DNA of 64,000 nt from Leclercia sp. S52 (GTDB taxonomy: Bacteria; Pseudomonadota; Gammaproteobacteria; Enterobacterales; Enterobacteriaceae), in contig NZ_CP152474.1 in assembly GCF_039727615.1 (NCBI RefSeq), positions 2,976,001 through 3,040,000 on the forward strand, read 5' to 3'. Position 1 is the first letter of the stretch, and each line of letters starts with the position of its first letter. Both the position numbers and the translations under genes were made by a program. Positions 56,224 to 64,000 of this stretch are shown one piece after another. The notes under the pieces were generated by a model, which saw only the letters and a program-made list of their open reading frames with translations, did no database searches and was not told where the DNA came from.

Positions 56224-56230
56224 TATTACT

Positions 56231-56259
56231 GCGGCGCCTTCTGGCGCCGCGTTATTTTT
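56231..56259 (+). terminator. Intrinsic terminator after ftnA
   Basis: GCGGCGCC and GGCGCCGC form a perfect 8-bp GC stem with a TTCT loop, followed by GTTATTTTT. Confidence 0.85.
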
Positions 56260-56497
56260 AATGACGACAAATTTTACTTTCGTGAGTTGAAAAACCGCTA
56301 TCCAGCGGAATAAATTTTCCCCGTGCCGCCAGAAAAGCAACCAGCTCCGCCGCGGTCATTTCCGCTGCCGAACAGGTGTGAAAACGCGCTTCCTCACCAA
56401 ACCGCGCGATAATTGCCGCCACCAGACTCTCTTCGGTGTACTGCGCACCGGAATCAATCATCATCGTCAGCACATCGTGCCCGTGAATGGATGCCAT
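56258..56497 (-). CDS. yecH: DUF2492 family protein YecH
   Basis: 79 residues from MASIHGHDVLTMMIDSG, the length of E. coli YecH, ending DSGFSTHESKICRH. Conserved histidines and cysteines (FHTCSAAEMTAAELV) suggest possible metal binding, but the function is unknown. Lies between ftnA and tyrP as in E. coli. Confidence 0.92.
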   Translation of the reverse strand: MASIHGHDVLTMMIDSGAQYTEESLVAAIIARFGEEARFHTCSAAEMTAAELVAFLAARGKFIPLDSGFSTHESKICRH

Positions 56498-56604
56498 AAA
56501 CCCTCCTGAGTGAAAGGCACAGCCTGACACATCCCTTCCCTGCACGCCTTGCGCTGGCGCAGGAATCCCTTTCGATTTCCTTGCCCGCGGCGTCTGATTA
56601 ATTG

Positions 56605-56622
56605 CGTAAAGTTTAAATTACA
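56605..56622. promoter_or_regulatory. TyrR box upstream of tyrP
   Basis: CGTAAA-N6-ATTACA matches TGTAAA-N6-TTTACA at 10 of 12 positions, about 92 bases before the tyrP start. E. coli tyrP is controlled by TyrR through boxes in this region. Confidence 0.6.
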
Positions 56623-56713
56623 GGCGTTGTAACGCCGGTTTGACGAACCTGCATTTTTCCCTTACGCTGCGCCGCAGATTTTGTCGCGATAGTGCAAGGC
56701 CGTAGAGGAAAAC

Positions 56714-57925
56714 GTGAAGAACAGAACGCTGGGAAGTATTTTCATCGTCGCCGGAACGACGATTGGGGCTGGAATGCTGGCGATGCCGCTGGCGGCAGCG
56801 GGCGTCGGGTTTGGCGTCACGCTGGTGTTACTGGGCGTGCTCTGGGCGCTGATGTGTTACACCGCCCTGCTGCTGCTCGAAGTGTATCAGCACGTTCCCG
56901 CCGATACCGGACTGGGGTCCCTGGCCGGGCGCTATCTGGGCCGCTTCGGCCAGTGGATAACCGGCTTCAGCATGATGTTCCTGATGTATGCCCTCACCGC
57001 AGCCTACATCAGCGGCGCGGGCGAGCTTATCGCCTCCAGCGTTAACGACTGGTTCAACGCCGATATCTCCCCCACCACCGGGGTGATCTTCTTCACCCTG
57101 ATCGGCGGCGGCGTGGTCTGCGTGGGTACCTCGCTGGTGGATCTGTTCAACCGTTTCCTCTTCTCGGCAAAAATACTCTTCCTGGTGGTGATGCTGGCGC
57201 TGCTGGCCCCGCACATTCATAAGGTCAACTTACTGACCCTGCCGCTGGAGAAAGGGCTGGCGCTGTCGGCCATCCCGGTGATTTTTACCTCCTTTGGTTT
57301 TCACGGCAGCGTGCCGAGCATCGTCAGCTATATGAATGGCAACGTGCGCAAGCTGCGCTGGATCTTTATTACCGGCAGCGCCATCCCGCTGGTGGCCTAT
57401 ATCTTCTGGCAACTGGTGACCCTCGGCAGCATCAACTCATCGACCTTTATGGGAATGCTGGCCAGCCATTCCGGCCTGAACGGGCTGCTGCAGGCCCTGC
57501 GTGAAGTGGTCGCGTCGCCGCACGTGGAGCTGGCGGTGCACCTGTTTGCCGACCTCGCCCTGGCGACCTCGTTCCTCGGCGTGGCGCTGGGCCTGTTCGA
57601 TTACCTTGCCGACCTGTTCCAGCGCAGCCGCACCGTTAGCGGACGTATTCAGACCGGGGCGATCACCTTCCTGCCGCCGCTGGCCTTTGCGCTGTTCTAT
57701 CCGCGTGGGTTTGTCATGGCGCTGGGGTATGCCGGGGTGGCGCTGGCGGTGCTGGCGCTGCTGCTACCGTCGCTGCTGGTCTGGCAGAGCCGTAAGCATC
57801 ATCCTGAAGGTGATTACCGGGTGCCCGGCGGGAAACCGGCGCTGTGTCTGGTCTTCGCCTGCGGGATTGCGATCATTCTGGTGCAGTTCGGGATTGCAGC
57901 GGGGCTGTTGCCGGAAGTGGGATAA
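56714..57925 (+). CDS. tyrP: Tyrosine-specific permease TyrP
   Basis: 403 residues, the E. coli length, an aromatic amino-acid permease of the HAAAP family with eleven helices. It starts [30 protein letters not shown] and contains [25 protein letters not shown]. It imports tyrosine with protons. A REP pair follows its stop. Confidence 0.98.
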   Translation: MKNRTLGSIFIVAGTTIGAGMLAMPLAAAGVGFGVTLVLLGVLWALMCYTALLLLEVYQHVPADTGLGSLAGRYLGRFGQWITGFSMMFLMYALTAAYISGAGELIASSVNDWFNADISPTTGVIFFTLIGGGVVCVGTSLVDLFNRFLFSAKILFLVVMLALLAPHIHKVNLLTLPLEKGLALSAIPVIFTSFGFHGSVPSIVSYMNGNVRKLRWIFITGSAIPLVAYIFWQLVTLGSINSSTFMGMLASHSGLNGLLQALREVVASPHVELAVHLFADLALATSFLGVALGLFDYLADLFQRSRTVSGRIQTGAITFLPPLAFALFYPRGFVMALGYAGVALAVLALLLPSLLVWQSRKHHPEGDYRVPGGKPALCLVFACGIAIILVQFGIAAGLLPEVG

Positions 57926-57934
57926 CGTGCATTA

Positions 57935-58012
57935 ATGCCCGGCGGCGCTTCGCTTGCGCGGGCCTACGAGAGGGTTTTGTAGGCCGGGTAAGCGAAGCGC
58001 CACCCGGCAGAA
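57935..58012. repeat. REP/BIME element between tyrP and yecA
   Basis: Two inverted REP-like units (GCCCGGCGGCGCTTCGCTTGC and GGCCGGGTAAGCGAAGCGCC) lie between the convergent genes. Confidence 0.8.
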
Positions 58013-58022
58013 ATGCGCGCGG

Positions 58023-58691
58023 TTAATGCAGACAGCAGTTCTTGAATTTTTTACCGCTGCCGCACGGGCAGGGATCGTTGCGACCGACTTTGGTGCCGTT
58101 GATCACCGGCTGCTGGGCGACCGGCTCCTGCGGGTTGGCAATCCAGTAGTTGTACAGACGCAGCGCCGCCGGACGAATATTCTCAATGCTCTGCTGGAAC
58201 TCCTCTTCGCTGAAGCTATCCAGACGCTCGAAGTTCTCTTCGGAGCCGTGGAGGGCAATCAAATCCAGATCGGCACGCAGGGATTCCGGCAGGGATGACC
58301 AGTCGGTCAACGCCACGCCGCGCATATAGCCGAAGCACCACTCTTCCACCACGGTATAGGTTTCACCCTCGACATCATTCATGCCGAACATAGGTTCAAA
58401 CTGATCCGGGTAGTCGCTCAGGCGCTCGGCGATATCGTTCATGTGCTTGAAGCAGAGATCGATGAAGCGGTTCATCTCGCGATCGTTCTTCCAGCGCGGA
58501 ATGTATTTTTCGCCACCCCACACCGCCACCAGCCAGCGGTCCGGCTCTACCACCACCGGGCCGGACAGCACCGCGGTCAGCATCCCGTCGAGCTCCGAGA
58601 CGTCCATCACGGACTCGCCGTCATGACCGTAGGTCATTAAGGTCTCTTCCAGCCACTCCATTTCGGTTTCGTTTAACGGGCCTTCGGTCAT
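58023..58691 (-). CDS. yecA: UPF0149 family SEC-C metal-binding protein YecA
   Basis: 222 residues from [18 protein letters not shown]. The N-terminal UPF0149 region is followed by a C-terminal SEC-C zinc-binding motif, [20 protein letters not shown], shared with SecA. E. coli YecA has been reported to bind metal and ribosomes. The upstream in-frame ATG at 58817 is not supported by homology. Confidence 0.95.
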   Translation of the reverse strand: MTEGPLNETEMEWLEETLMTYGHDGESVMDVSELDGMLTAVLSGPVVVEPDRWLVAVWGGEKYIPRWKNDREMNRFIDLCFKHMNDIAERLSDYPDQFEPMFGMNDVEGETYTVVEEWCFGYMRGVALTDWSSLPESLRADLDLIALHGSEENFERLDSFSEEEFQQSIENIRPAALRLYNYWIANPQEPVAQQPVINGTKVGRNDPCPCGSGKKFKNCCLH

Positions 58692-59120
58692 GGGTAAATC
58701 TCCTGCAGAATAGAATTGCGTGCAGGGTAACACAGAAACTCCGCCAAACGGGCCCTTTCCCCTGGTGTTCCCGGGCGCTTTCGTGGTGCAAAACGGTTCA
58801 AATCGTGACCGTTGCACAACTTATGTGCTTTGTTGTTAATGAGATGTGATCCCCGCTGTAATTTCACTTCGTGGTGCCGGGTGGCTTAAAACGGCGCTCT
58901 ATACTGAAAATTGTCGAAACACAGGCAATTGGCTGCCGTTCTGGCAACCATTTTGCTTACTGTTGTGCTGAGGGTCATCACCCTCAGGCAATCTCGCCTG
59001 TTTCTGCGGTATGTCGTCCGTTTAGTGCATTACGTTTTGAACACGTTTTGGATTGGGTACGCCTCCGGCGTTCGACTACACAGGGTTGTGCCAAAAACCA
59101 CTCAGAAAAGGTAGATAATA
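58692..59120 (+). promoter_or_regulatory. Leader/promoter region upstream of the branched-chain amino-acid operon
   Basis: No conventional gene. A TATACT at 58900-58905 could be a -10. Downstream, a frame without ATG reads LAAVLATILLTVVLRVITL, unusually rich in Leu, Val and Ile, and overlaps a perfect hairpin CTGAGGGT-CATC-ACCCTCAG (58964-58983). This could be an attenuation leader, but no clear start codon or terminator supports it. Confidence 0.35.
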
Positions 59121-60242
59121 ATGTCGCTGAAATTGATCAGAAGTCCTCTCTCTATCGTGCTGGCAGGGTGTCTGGTGACGGCGTTTTCCGCCCAGGCAGA
59201 TATCGTCATTGGCGTGGCGGGTCCCTTCACCGGGCCGAACGCCACCTACGGGGACCAGTACTGGCACGGCGCGACCCAGGCCGCGGAAGACATTAACGCC
59301 GCGGGCGGCATTAATGGCGAGAAGATCAAACTGGTGCAGGGCGATGACGCCTGTGAACCGAAACAGGCCGTCTCGGTCGCTAACCGTCTGGTTGACCAGG
59401 ATAAGGTCAAAGCCGTGGTCGGCCACTTCTGCTCCTCTTCCACCATGCCGGCCTCCGAGGTCTATAACGACGCCGGCGTGCTGGCGATCACCCCCGGCTC
59501 CACCAACCCGCTCATCACCGAGCGCGGCATGAGCGACATGTTCCGCATGTGCGGTCGTGATGACCAGCAGGGCCAGGTCGCGGCTGATTTCATTATTGAT
59601 AAGCTGAAAGCCAAACGGGTGGTGATCATTCACGACAAAGACACCTATGGTCAGGGGCTGGCGGATGCCACCAAAGCGGCGCTGGCGAAACGCGACGTTA
59701 AGGATGTGATGTACGAAGGCCTGTCACGCGGCGAAAAAGACTTTAACGCGCTGGTAACCAAAATCGGCGCCCAGAAGCCGGACGTAGTCTTCTTCGGCGG
59801 CTGCCACCCGGAAGCGGGCCCGCTGGTGCGCCAGATGCGTGAGCAGGGCGTGCAGGCCAAATTCTTCTCCGGCGACTGTATCGTCAACGAAGAGATGGTC
59901 ACCGCCGCTGGGGGCGCGCAGTACACCAACGGCATCTATATGACCTTCGGCAAAGACCCGCGCCTGATCCCGGAAGGCAAAGCGGTAATCGACAAATTCC
60001 GCGCCAGTAAATTCGAGCCGGAAGGCTATACCCTCTACTCCTACGCCTCTATTCAGGCCATTGCTGCGGCGTTCAAAGCCACAGGCGGTGCCGATCCGGC
60101 CAAAGCCAGCGAATGGCTGAAGGCCAATTCGGTGGATACCGTGATGGGCAAAAAATCCTGGGACAGCAAAGGCGACCTGAAAGTCTCTGACTACGTGGTG
60201 TACGAGTGGGACGACAAAGGCAAATATAAGGAAGTGCAGTAA
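59121..60242 (+). CDS. Branched-chain amino-acid ABC transporter substrate-binding protein (LivJ/LivK-like)
   Basis: 373 residues with a signal peptide (LSIVLAGCLVTAFSAQA) and the periplasmic-binding type 1 fold: DIVIGVAGPFTGPNATYGDQ, AAEDINAAGGINGEKI, and a cysteine pair in QGDDACEP/VGHFCSSS typical of LivJ/LivK. Likely binds Leu, Ile, Val or related amino acids. First gene of an operon with livH, livM, livG and livF, separated from livH by two hairpins. This is a second liv-type locus, since the E. coli one lies elsewhere. Confidence 0.88.
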   Translation: MSLKLIRSPLSIVLAGCLVTAFSAQADIVIGVAGPFTGPNATYGDQYWHGATQAAEDINAAGGINGEKIKLVQGDDACEPKQAVSVANRLVDQDKVKAVVGHFCSSSTMPASEVYNDAGVLAITPGSTNPLITERGMSDMFRMCGRDDQQGQVAADFIIDKLKAKRVVIIHDKDTYGQGLADATKAALAKRDVKDVMYEGLSRGEKDFNALVTKIGAQKPDVVFFGGCHPEAGPLVRQMREQGVQAKFFSGDCIVNEEMVTAAGGAQYTNGIYMTFGKDPRLIPEGKAVIDKFRASKFEPEGYTLYSYASIQAIAAAFKATGGADPAKASEWLKANSVDTVMGKKSWDSKGDLKVSDYVVYEWDDKGKYKEVQ

Positions 60243-60262
60243 CGGGACGGAATCACGCTCAA

Positions 60263-60322
60263 CGTCGGTATGGCGACATACCGACGCACTAAAACCATCG
60301 GGCCGCCCCGCAACCGGCGGCC
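60263..60322 (+). promoter_or_regulatory. Two tandem intercistronic stem-loops between binding-protein gene and livH
   Basis: CGTCGGTATG and CATACCGACG form a perfect 10-bp stem with a GCGA tetraloop (60263-60286). A second stem, GGCCGCC with GGCGGCC, lies at 60301-60322. Neither has a T tract. Such hairpins after a binding-protein gene often stabilise its mRNA, allowing higher expression than the downstream genes. Confidence 0.7.
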
Positions 60323-60339
60323 TATAACCCGAGCGCGCG

Positions 60340-61259
60340 ATGATGGAAACTTTCTTTCTGCAGCAGTTAATCAATGGCCTGACGCTGGGGTCGGTCTACG
60401 GATTGATCGCCATCGGCTACACCATGGTCTACGGCATTATCGGCATGATTAACTTCGCCCACGGCGAAGTGTATATGATCTCCGCCTATCTCTGCGCCAT
60501 CGGCCTGGCGCTCCTCTCCTTCTTCGGGCTGGAATCCTTTCCGCTGCTGATCCTCGGCACGCTGGTCTTCACCATCGTGGTGACGGGGGTGTACGGCTGG
60601 ACCATCGAGCGCATTGCCTATAAACCGCTGCGTAACTCCACGCGCCTGGCGCCGCTGATCTCCGCCATCGGCATGTCGCTGATCCTGCAAAACTACGCCC
60701 AGATCAGCCAGGGCCCGCGCCAGCAGGGGGTCCCCACCATGCTCGACGGGGTGCTGCGTTTTCATATTGGTGAAGGCTTTGTGCAGATCACCTACACCAA
60801 AGTCTTCATTCTGATCGCCTCGTTCACCGGGATGCTGCTGCTCACCTGGATCATCAGCAATACCCGGCTTGGGCGGATGTGCCGCGCCGTACAGCAGGAT
60901 CGCAAGATGGCATCGATTCTGGGCATTAACACCGACCGGATAATCTCGCTGGTGTTCGTGATTGGCGCGGCGATGGCCGGGCTGGCGGGGGTGCTGATCA
61001 CCATGAACTACGGCACCTTTGATTTTTACGCCGGGTTTATCATCGGGATTAAAGCCTTTACCGCCGCCGTCCTCGGGGGGGATCGGCTCCCTGCCCGGCG
61101 CGATGCTGGGGGGGGCTGATCCTCGGCATTGCCGAGGCGCAATTCTCCGGCATGGTCAACTCCGACTATAAAGACGTGTTCTCCTTTGGATTGCTGGTGG
61201 TGATCCTGATTTTCCGTCCTCAGGGACTGCTTGGCCGCCCTGTCGTAGCCAAGGTGTGA
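60340..61259 (+). pseudogene. livH: Branched-chain amino-acid ABC permease LivH-like, frameshifted at two G runs (probable sequence artefact)
   Basis: A BPD_transp_2 permease with GLTLGSVYGLIAIGYTMVYGIIGMINFAHGEVYM and GMSLILQNYAQISQGPRQQG. The frame is intact to KAFTAAVLGG, then breaks at the G7 run 61075-61081 and again at the G8 run 61108-61115. Correcting both gives GIGSLPGAMLGGLILGIAEAQFSGM and an ending LGRPVVAKV at 61259, in all 305 residues. Confidence 0.9.
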
Positions 61260-61269
61260 GGGAAAAAAG

Positions 61270-62571
61270 ATGACTGCACAAATCGTTTCACAACCCGTGT
61301 CCCACGACGGGTTTTCGCTTAAGCGCTGTCTTCTCGACGCCATTTTTGCCGGCATGGTGGCGCTGATCGTTTTTGGTCCCATCGCCGGCGTGGTGCTGGA
61401 TGGCTATAGCTTTAACTTTGAAGGGCGGCGACTGGCGTGGATCATCGCCACGGTGATGACGGGGCGTTTTTTACTCAGCGCCTTTCTATCCACCGCGCCG
61501 GGCCGGCGCGTGATGGCCCGCTTCGACAACGATAACTCAGGGGTTTACGTCCGCCCGCCGGAGTACAAAAGCCGGATGCGCTGGATCCTGCCGCTGATTA
61601 TCGCCCTGGCGGTCTGTTTTCCGTTCGTCGCCACCAAGTACGTGCTGACGGTGGCAATCCTCGGCCTGATCTACGTCCTGCTCGGCCTCGGGCTGAACAT
61701 CGTGGTGGGGCTCGCGGGCCTGCTGGACCTCGGCTACGTCGCTTTTTACGCCATCGGGGCCTACGGCCTGGCGCTGGGCTATCAGTATCTGGGGCTCGGC
61801 TTCTGGACCATGCTGCCGCTGGCGGCGCTGATGGCCGCCGCGGCCGGGGCCCTGCTTGGCTTCCCGGTGCTGCGCATGCACGGTGACTATCTGGCGATTG
61901 TGACCCTCGGCTTCGGGGAGATCATCCGCCTGGTGCTGAATAACTGGCTGACCTTTACCGGCGGACCGAACGGCATCTCCGCCCCACCCCCTACCCTGTT
62001 CGGGCTGGAGTTTGGCCGGCGGGCGAAAGATGGCGGCGTGCCCTTCCACGAGTTCTTCAACCTGACCTTTAACCCCAATCTGAAGTTCATCTTCATCTAC
62101 GCCATCCTGCTGCTGGTGGTGCTGCTGGTGCTGTACATCAAGCACCGCCTGACGCGGATGCCGATTGGCCGCGCCTGGGAGGCGCTGCGCGAGGACGAAA
62201 TCGCCTGCCGCTCCATGGGCCTCAACCATGTGCTGGTCAAGCTGTCGGCCTTTACACTCGGGGCCTCTACCGCGGGCATTGCCGGGGTATTCTTCGCCAC
62301 CTATCAGGGGTTTGTTAACCCCACCTCGTTCACCTTCTTTGAGTCGGCCCTGATCCTCGCCATCGTGGTGTTAGGCGGAATGGGCTCCACCCTCGGGGTG
62401 GTGCTGGCCGCCTTCGTGCTCACCGTCACACCCGAGCTGCTGCGTACCTTCGCGGAGTACCGGGTGCTGCTGTTTGGCGTGTTAATGGTGGTGATGATGA
62501 TCTGGCGGCCGCGAGGGCTGATCCGCATCAACCGCAGCGGCTTTGCGGTGCGTAAAGGAGTGGCGCCATGA
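61270..62571 (+). CDS. livM: Branched-chain amino-acid ABC permease LivM-like
   Basis: 433 residues, a permease with an extended N-terminus as in E. coli LivM (425). Landmarks are LGLGLNIVVGLAGLLDLGYVAFYAIGAYGLAL, the coupling-loop region GRAWEALREDEIACRSMGLNHVLVKLSAFTLGA and VVLGGMGSTLGVVLAAF. It pairs with LivH in the membrane. GGGAAA precedes the ATG; the stop overlaps livG by 4 bases. Confidence 0.93.
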   Translation: MTAQIVSQPVSHDGFSLKRCLLDAIFAGMVALIVFGPIAGVVLDGYSFNFEGRRLAWIIATVMTGRFLLSAFLSTAPGRRVMARFDNDNSGVYVRPPEYKSRMRWILPLIIALAVCFPFVATKYVLTVAILGLIYVLLGLGLNIVVGLAGLLDLGYVAFYAIGAYGLALGYQYLGLGFWTMLPLAALMAAAAGALLGFPVLRMHGDYLAIVTLGFGEIIRLVLNNWLTFTGGPNGISAPPPTLFGLEFGRRAKDGGVPFHEFFNLTFNPNLKFIFIYAILLLVVLLVLYIKHRLTRMPIGRAWEALREDEIACRSMGLNHVLVKLSAFTLGASTAGIAGVFFATYQGFVNPTSFTFFESALILAIVVLGGMGSTLGVVLAAFVLTVTPELLRTFAEYRVLLFGVLMVVMMIWRPRGLIRINRSGFAVRKGVAP

Positions 62572-63444
62572 ACGGGACCATCTTAAGCGTCGAGCATCTG
62601 ATGATGCACTTTGGCGGCATCAAGGCGCTCAATGACGTTAATCTCGAGGTGCAGCGCGGCTCCATTACCGCCCTGATCGGGCCGAACGGGGCGGGGAAAA
62701 CCACGGTGTTCAACTGCCTGACCGGATTTTATAAAGCCTCCGGGGGGCAATATTTTGTTCAACACCCGGAGCAAAACCACCAACGTGATCCAGATCCTCG
62801 GGCAGAAATTCCAGCCGGGAGACTGGATCAACCCGGCGCAGTTCGGCCAGCGTCTGTTCTACAAGATGTTTGGCGGGACTCATCTGGTCAACCGCGCCGG
62901 GCTGGCGCGCACCTTCCAGAACATCCGCCTGTTCCGCGAGATGTCGGTGGTGGAGAACCTGCTGGTGGCGCAGCACATGCGGGTGAACCGCAACCTGCTG
63001 GCCGGGGTGCTCAATACCCCCGCCTACCGACGAGCGGAAAGCGACGCCCTCGACCGGGCCTTTTACTGGCTGGAGGTGGTGGATCTGGTGGACTGCGCCA
63101 ACCGTCTGGCGGGCGAGATGTCCTACGGCCAGCAGCGGCGGCTGGAGATTGCCCGCGCCATGTGTACCGGGCCGGAGATGATCTGTCTTGATGAACCGGC
63201 CGCCGGGCTCAACCCGGTGGAAACCCACACGCTGAGTAACATCATCCGTTTCCTGCGCGATCGCCACGACATCACCGTCCTGCTGATTGAGCACGATATG
63301 GGGATGGTGATGGAGATATCGGATCACATCATCGTCCTCGACCACGGGGATGTGATTGCCCAGGGCAAACCGGCGCAGATCCAGCACGATGAAAAAGTCA
63401 TTGCCGCCTATCTGGGCACCGATGAGAGCGAGGTCAGTGTATGA
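62568..63444 (+). pseudogene. livG: Branched-chain amino-acid ABC ATP-binding protein LivG-like, with an inserted segment; frameshifted at a G6 run (probable sequence artefact)
   Basis: An ABC ATPase with Walker A GPNGAGKT at 38-45 and, after the shift, signature SYGQQRRLEIARAM, Walker B MICLDEPAAGL and the switch histidine in LIEHDM. The frame breaks in the G6 run 62742-62747; five G give SGGNILFNTRSKTTNVIQIL and a 291-residue protein. E. coli LivG has 255; the extra 35 or so residues lie between the Walker A region and RTFQ (QKFQPGDWINPAQFGQRLF). Confidence 0.9.
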
Positions 63445-64000
63445 GTGAGGCAATGCTGGAATTTCGCCAGGTGGATGTCTATTACGGGGTGATCCAGGCG
63501 CTGAAACAGGTTTCGTTGCAGGTGAATCCCGGCGAAACCGTGGCGCTGATCGGCGCTAACGGGGCGGGCAAGTCGACCCTGCTGATGTCGATTTTCGGCC
63601 AGCCCCGTGTACGCGACGGGCAAATCCTGTTTTGCGGGGAAGATATCAGCCATAAATCGACCCACTACGTCGCCTCGGGCGGCATTGCCCAGGCCCCGGA
63701 AGGGCGGCGCATCTTCCCCGACATGACCGTCGAGGAGAACCTGCTGATGGGCACCATCCCCATCGGCAATCAGTATGCCGCAGAAGATCTGCAGAGCATG
63801 TTTGACCTCTTCCCGCGCCTGAAAGAGCGGCGTAAGCAGCGGGCGATGACCATGTCCGGCGGCGAGCAGCAGATGCTGGCTATCGCCCGGGCGCTGATGA
63901 GTCGGCCAAAACTGCTGCTGCTCGATGAGCCGAGCCTGGGGTTAGCCCCCATCGTGGTGAAGCAGATCTTTCAGACCCTGCGGGAGCTGGCGCGCAACGG
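63441..64000 (+). CDS. livF: Branched-chain amino-acid ABC ATP-binding protein LivF-like (3' end outside window)
   Basis: The frame runs from an ATG at 63441, overlapping the livG stop, to the right edge; about 186 of an expected 235 or so residues are present. It has Walker A GANGAGKS at 38-45, QAPEGRRIFPDMTVEENL as in LivF, signature MSGGEQQMLAIARAL, and Walker B LLLLDEPSLGL. It is the second ATPase of the importer. Confidence 0.92.
   Translation, partial: MSEAMLEFRQVDVYYGVIQALKQVSLQVNPGETVALIGANGAGKSTLLMSIFGQPRVRDGQILFCGEDISHKSTHYVASGGIAQAPEGRRIFPDMTVEENLLMGTIPIGNQYAAEDLQSMFDLFPRLKERRKQRAMTMSGGEQQMLAIARALMSRPKLLLLDEPSLGLAPIVVKQIFQTLRELARN

Noticed and set aside
58911..59114. A 67-codon ORF upstream of the liv operon as a protein gene
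   Set aside because: It starts at a TTG without a ribosome site and recognisable family; kept only as a speculative leader observation.

Overview
This 64 kb window is chromosomal DNA of a motile member of the Enterobacteriaceae, most like Enterobacter, Lelliottia or Leclercia. The backbone is the Escherichia coli gene order from znuB and ruvB through the flagellar/chemotaxis cluster to yecA. Many proteins can be matched to E. coli K-12 counterparts from memory, often with identical length. I cannot name the species.

Layout. 1-7442: end of znuB, then ruvB, ruvA, ruvC, yebC, nudB and aspS on the minus strand, and yecD-yecE on plus. 7494-13388: yecN, cmoA, cmoB, cutC, yecM, argS. 13428-16875: an accessory block with a DM9-repeat protein and a rhamnogalacturonan-oligomer hydrolase/transporter pair. 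17136-41422: the flagellar/chemotaxis cluster on minus (flhE-flhA-flhB, cheZ-cheY-cheB-cheR-tap-tar, cheW-cheA-motB-motA, flhC-flhD), interrupted twice. A small two-gene module with HicAB-like layout lies between flhB and cheZ. An archaic (Csu-type) chaperone-usher fimbrial operon plus a DAACS-family carboxylate symporter lie between tar and cheW. 42212-48615: uspC, otsA, otsB and the arabinose importer araH-araG-araF. 48931-58691: a DJ-1 protein, ferritins ftnB and ftnA, a DcuB-like transporter, yecJ, the AzuCR dual-function RNA, an MFS pump, an RpiB/LacAB-like isomerase, yecR, yecH, tyrP, yecA. 59121-64000: a branched-chain amino-acid ABC operon (binding protein, livH, livM, livG, start of livF).

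The genes form a few working units: Holliday-junction repair (ruvABC), tRNA wobble modification and charging (cmoA/cmoB, aspS, argS), the complete chemotaxis pathway and motor stator with their master regulator, surface adhesion (fimbriae), osmoprotection (otsBA), arabinose uptake, iron storage, and amino-acid import.

The most striking sequence-level result is that sixteen homopolymer runs each appear exactly one base too long, breaking yecE, cmoA, the fimbrial minor pilin, chaperone and usher, otsA (five sites), an MFS pump, livH and livG. Removing one base at each site restores full-length proteins; otsA returns to exactly 474 codons. Every event is +1 and in a homopolymer, so a base-calling or assembly artefact is far more likely than gene decay. 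Those genes are typed as pseudogenes as written, but should be read as probably intact.
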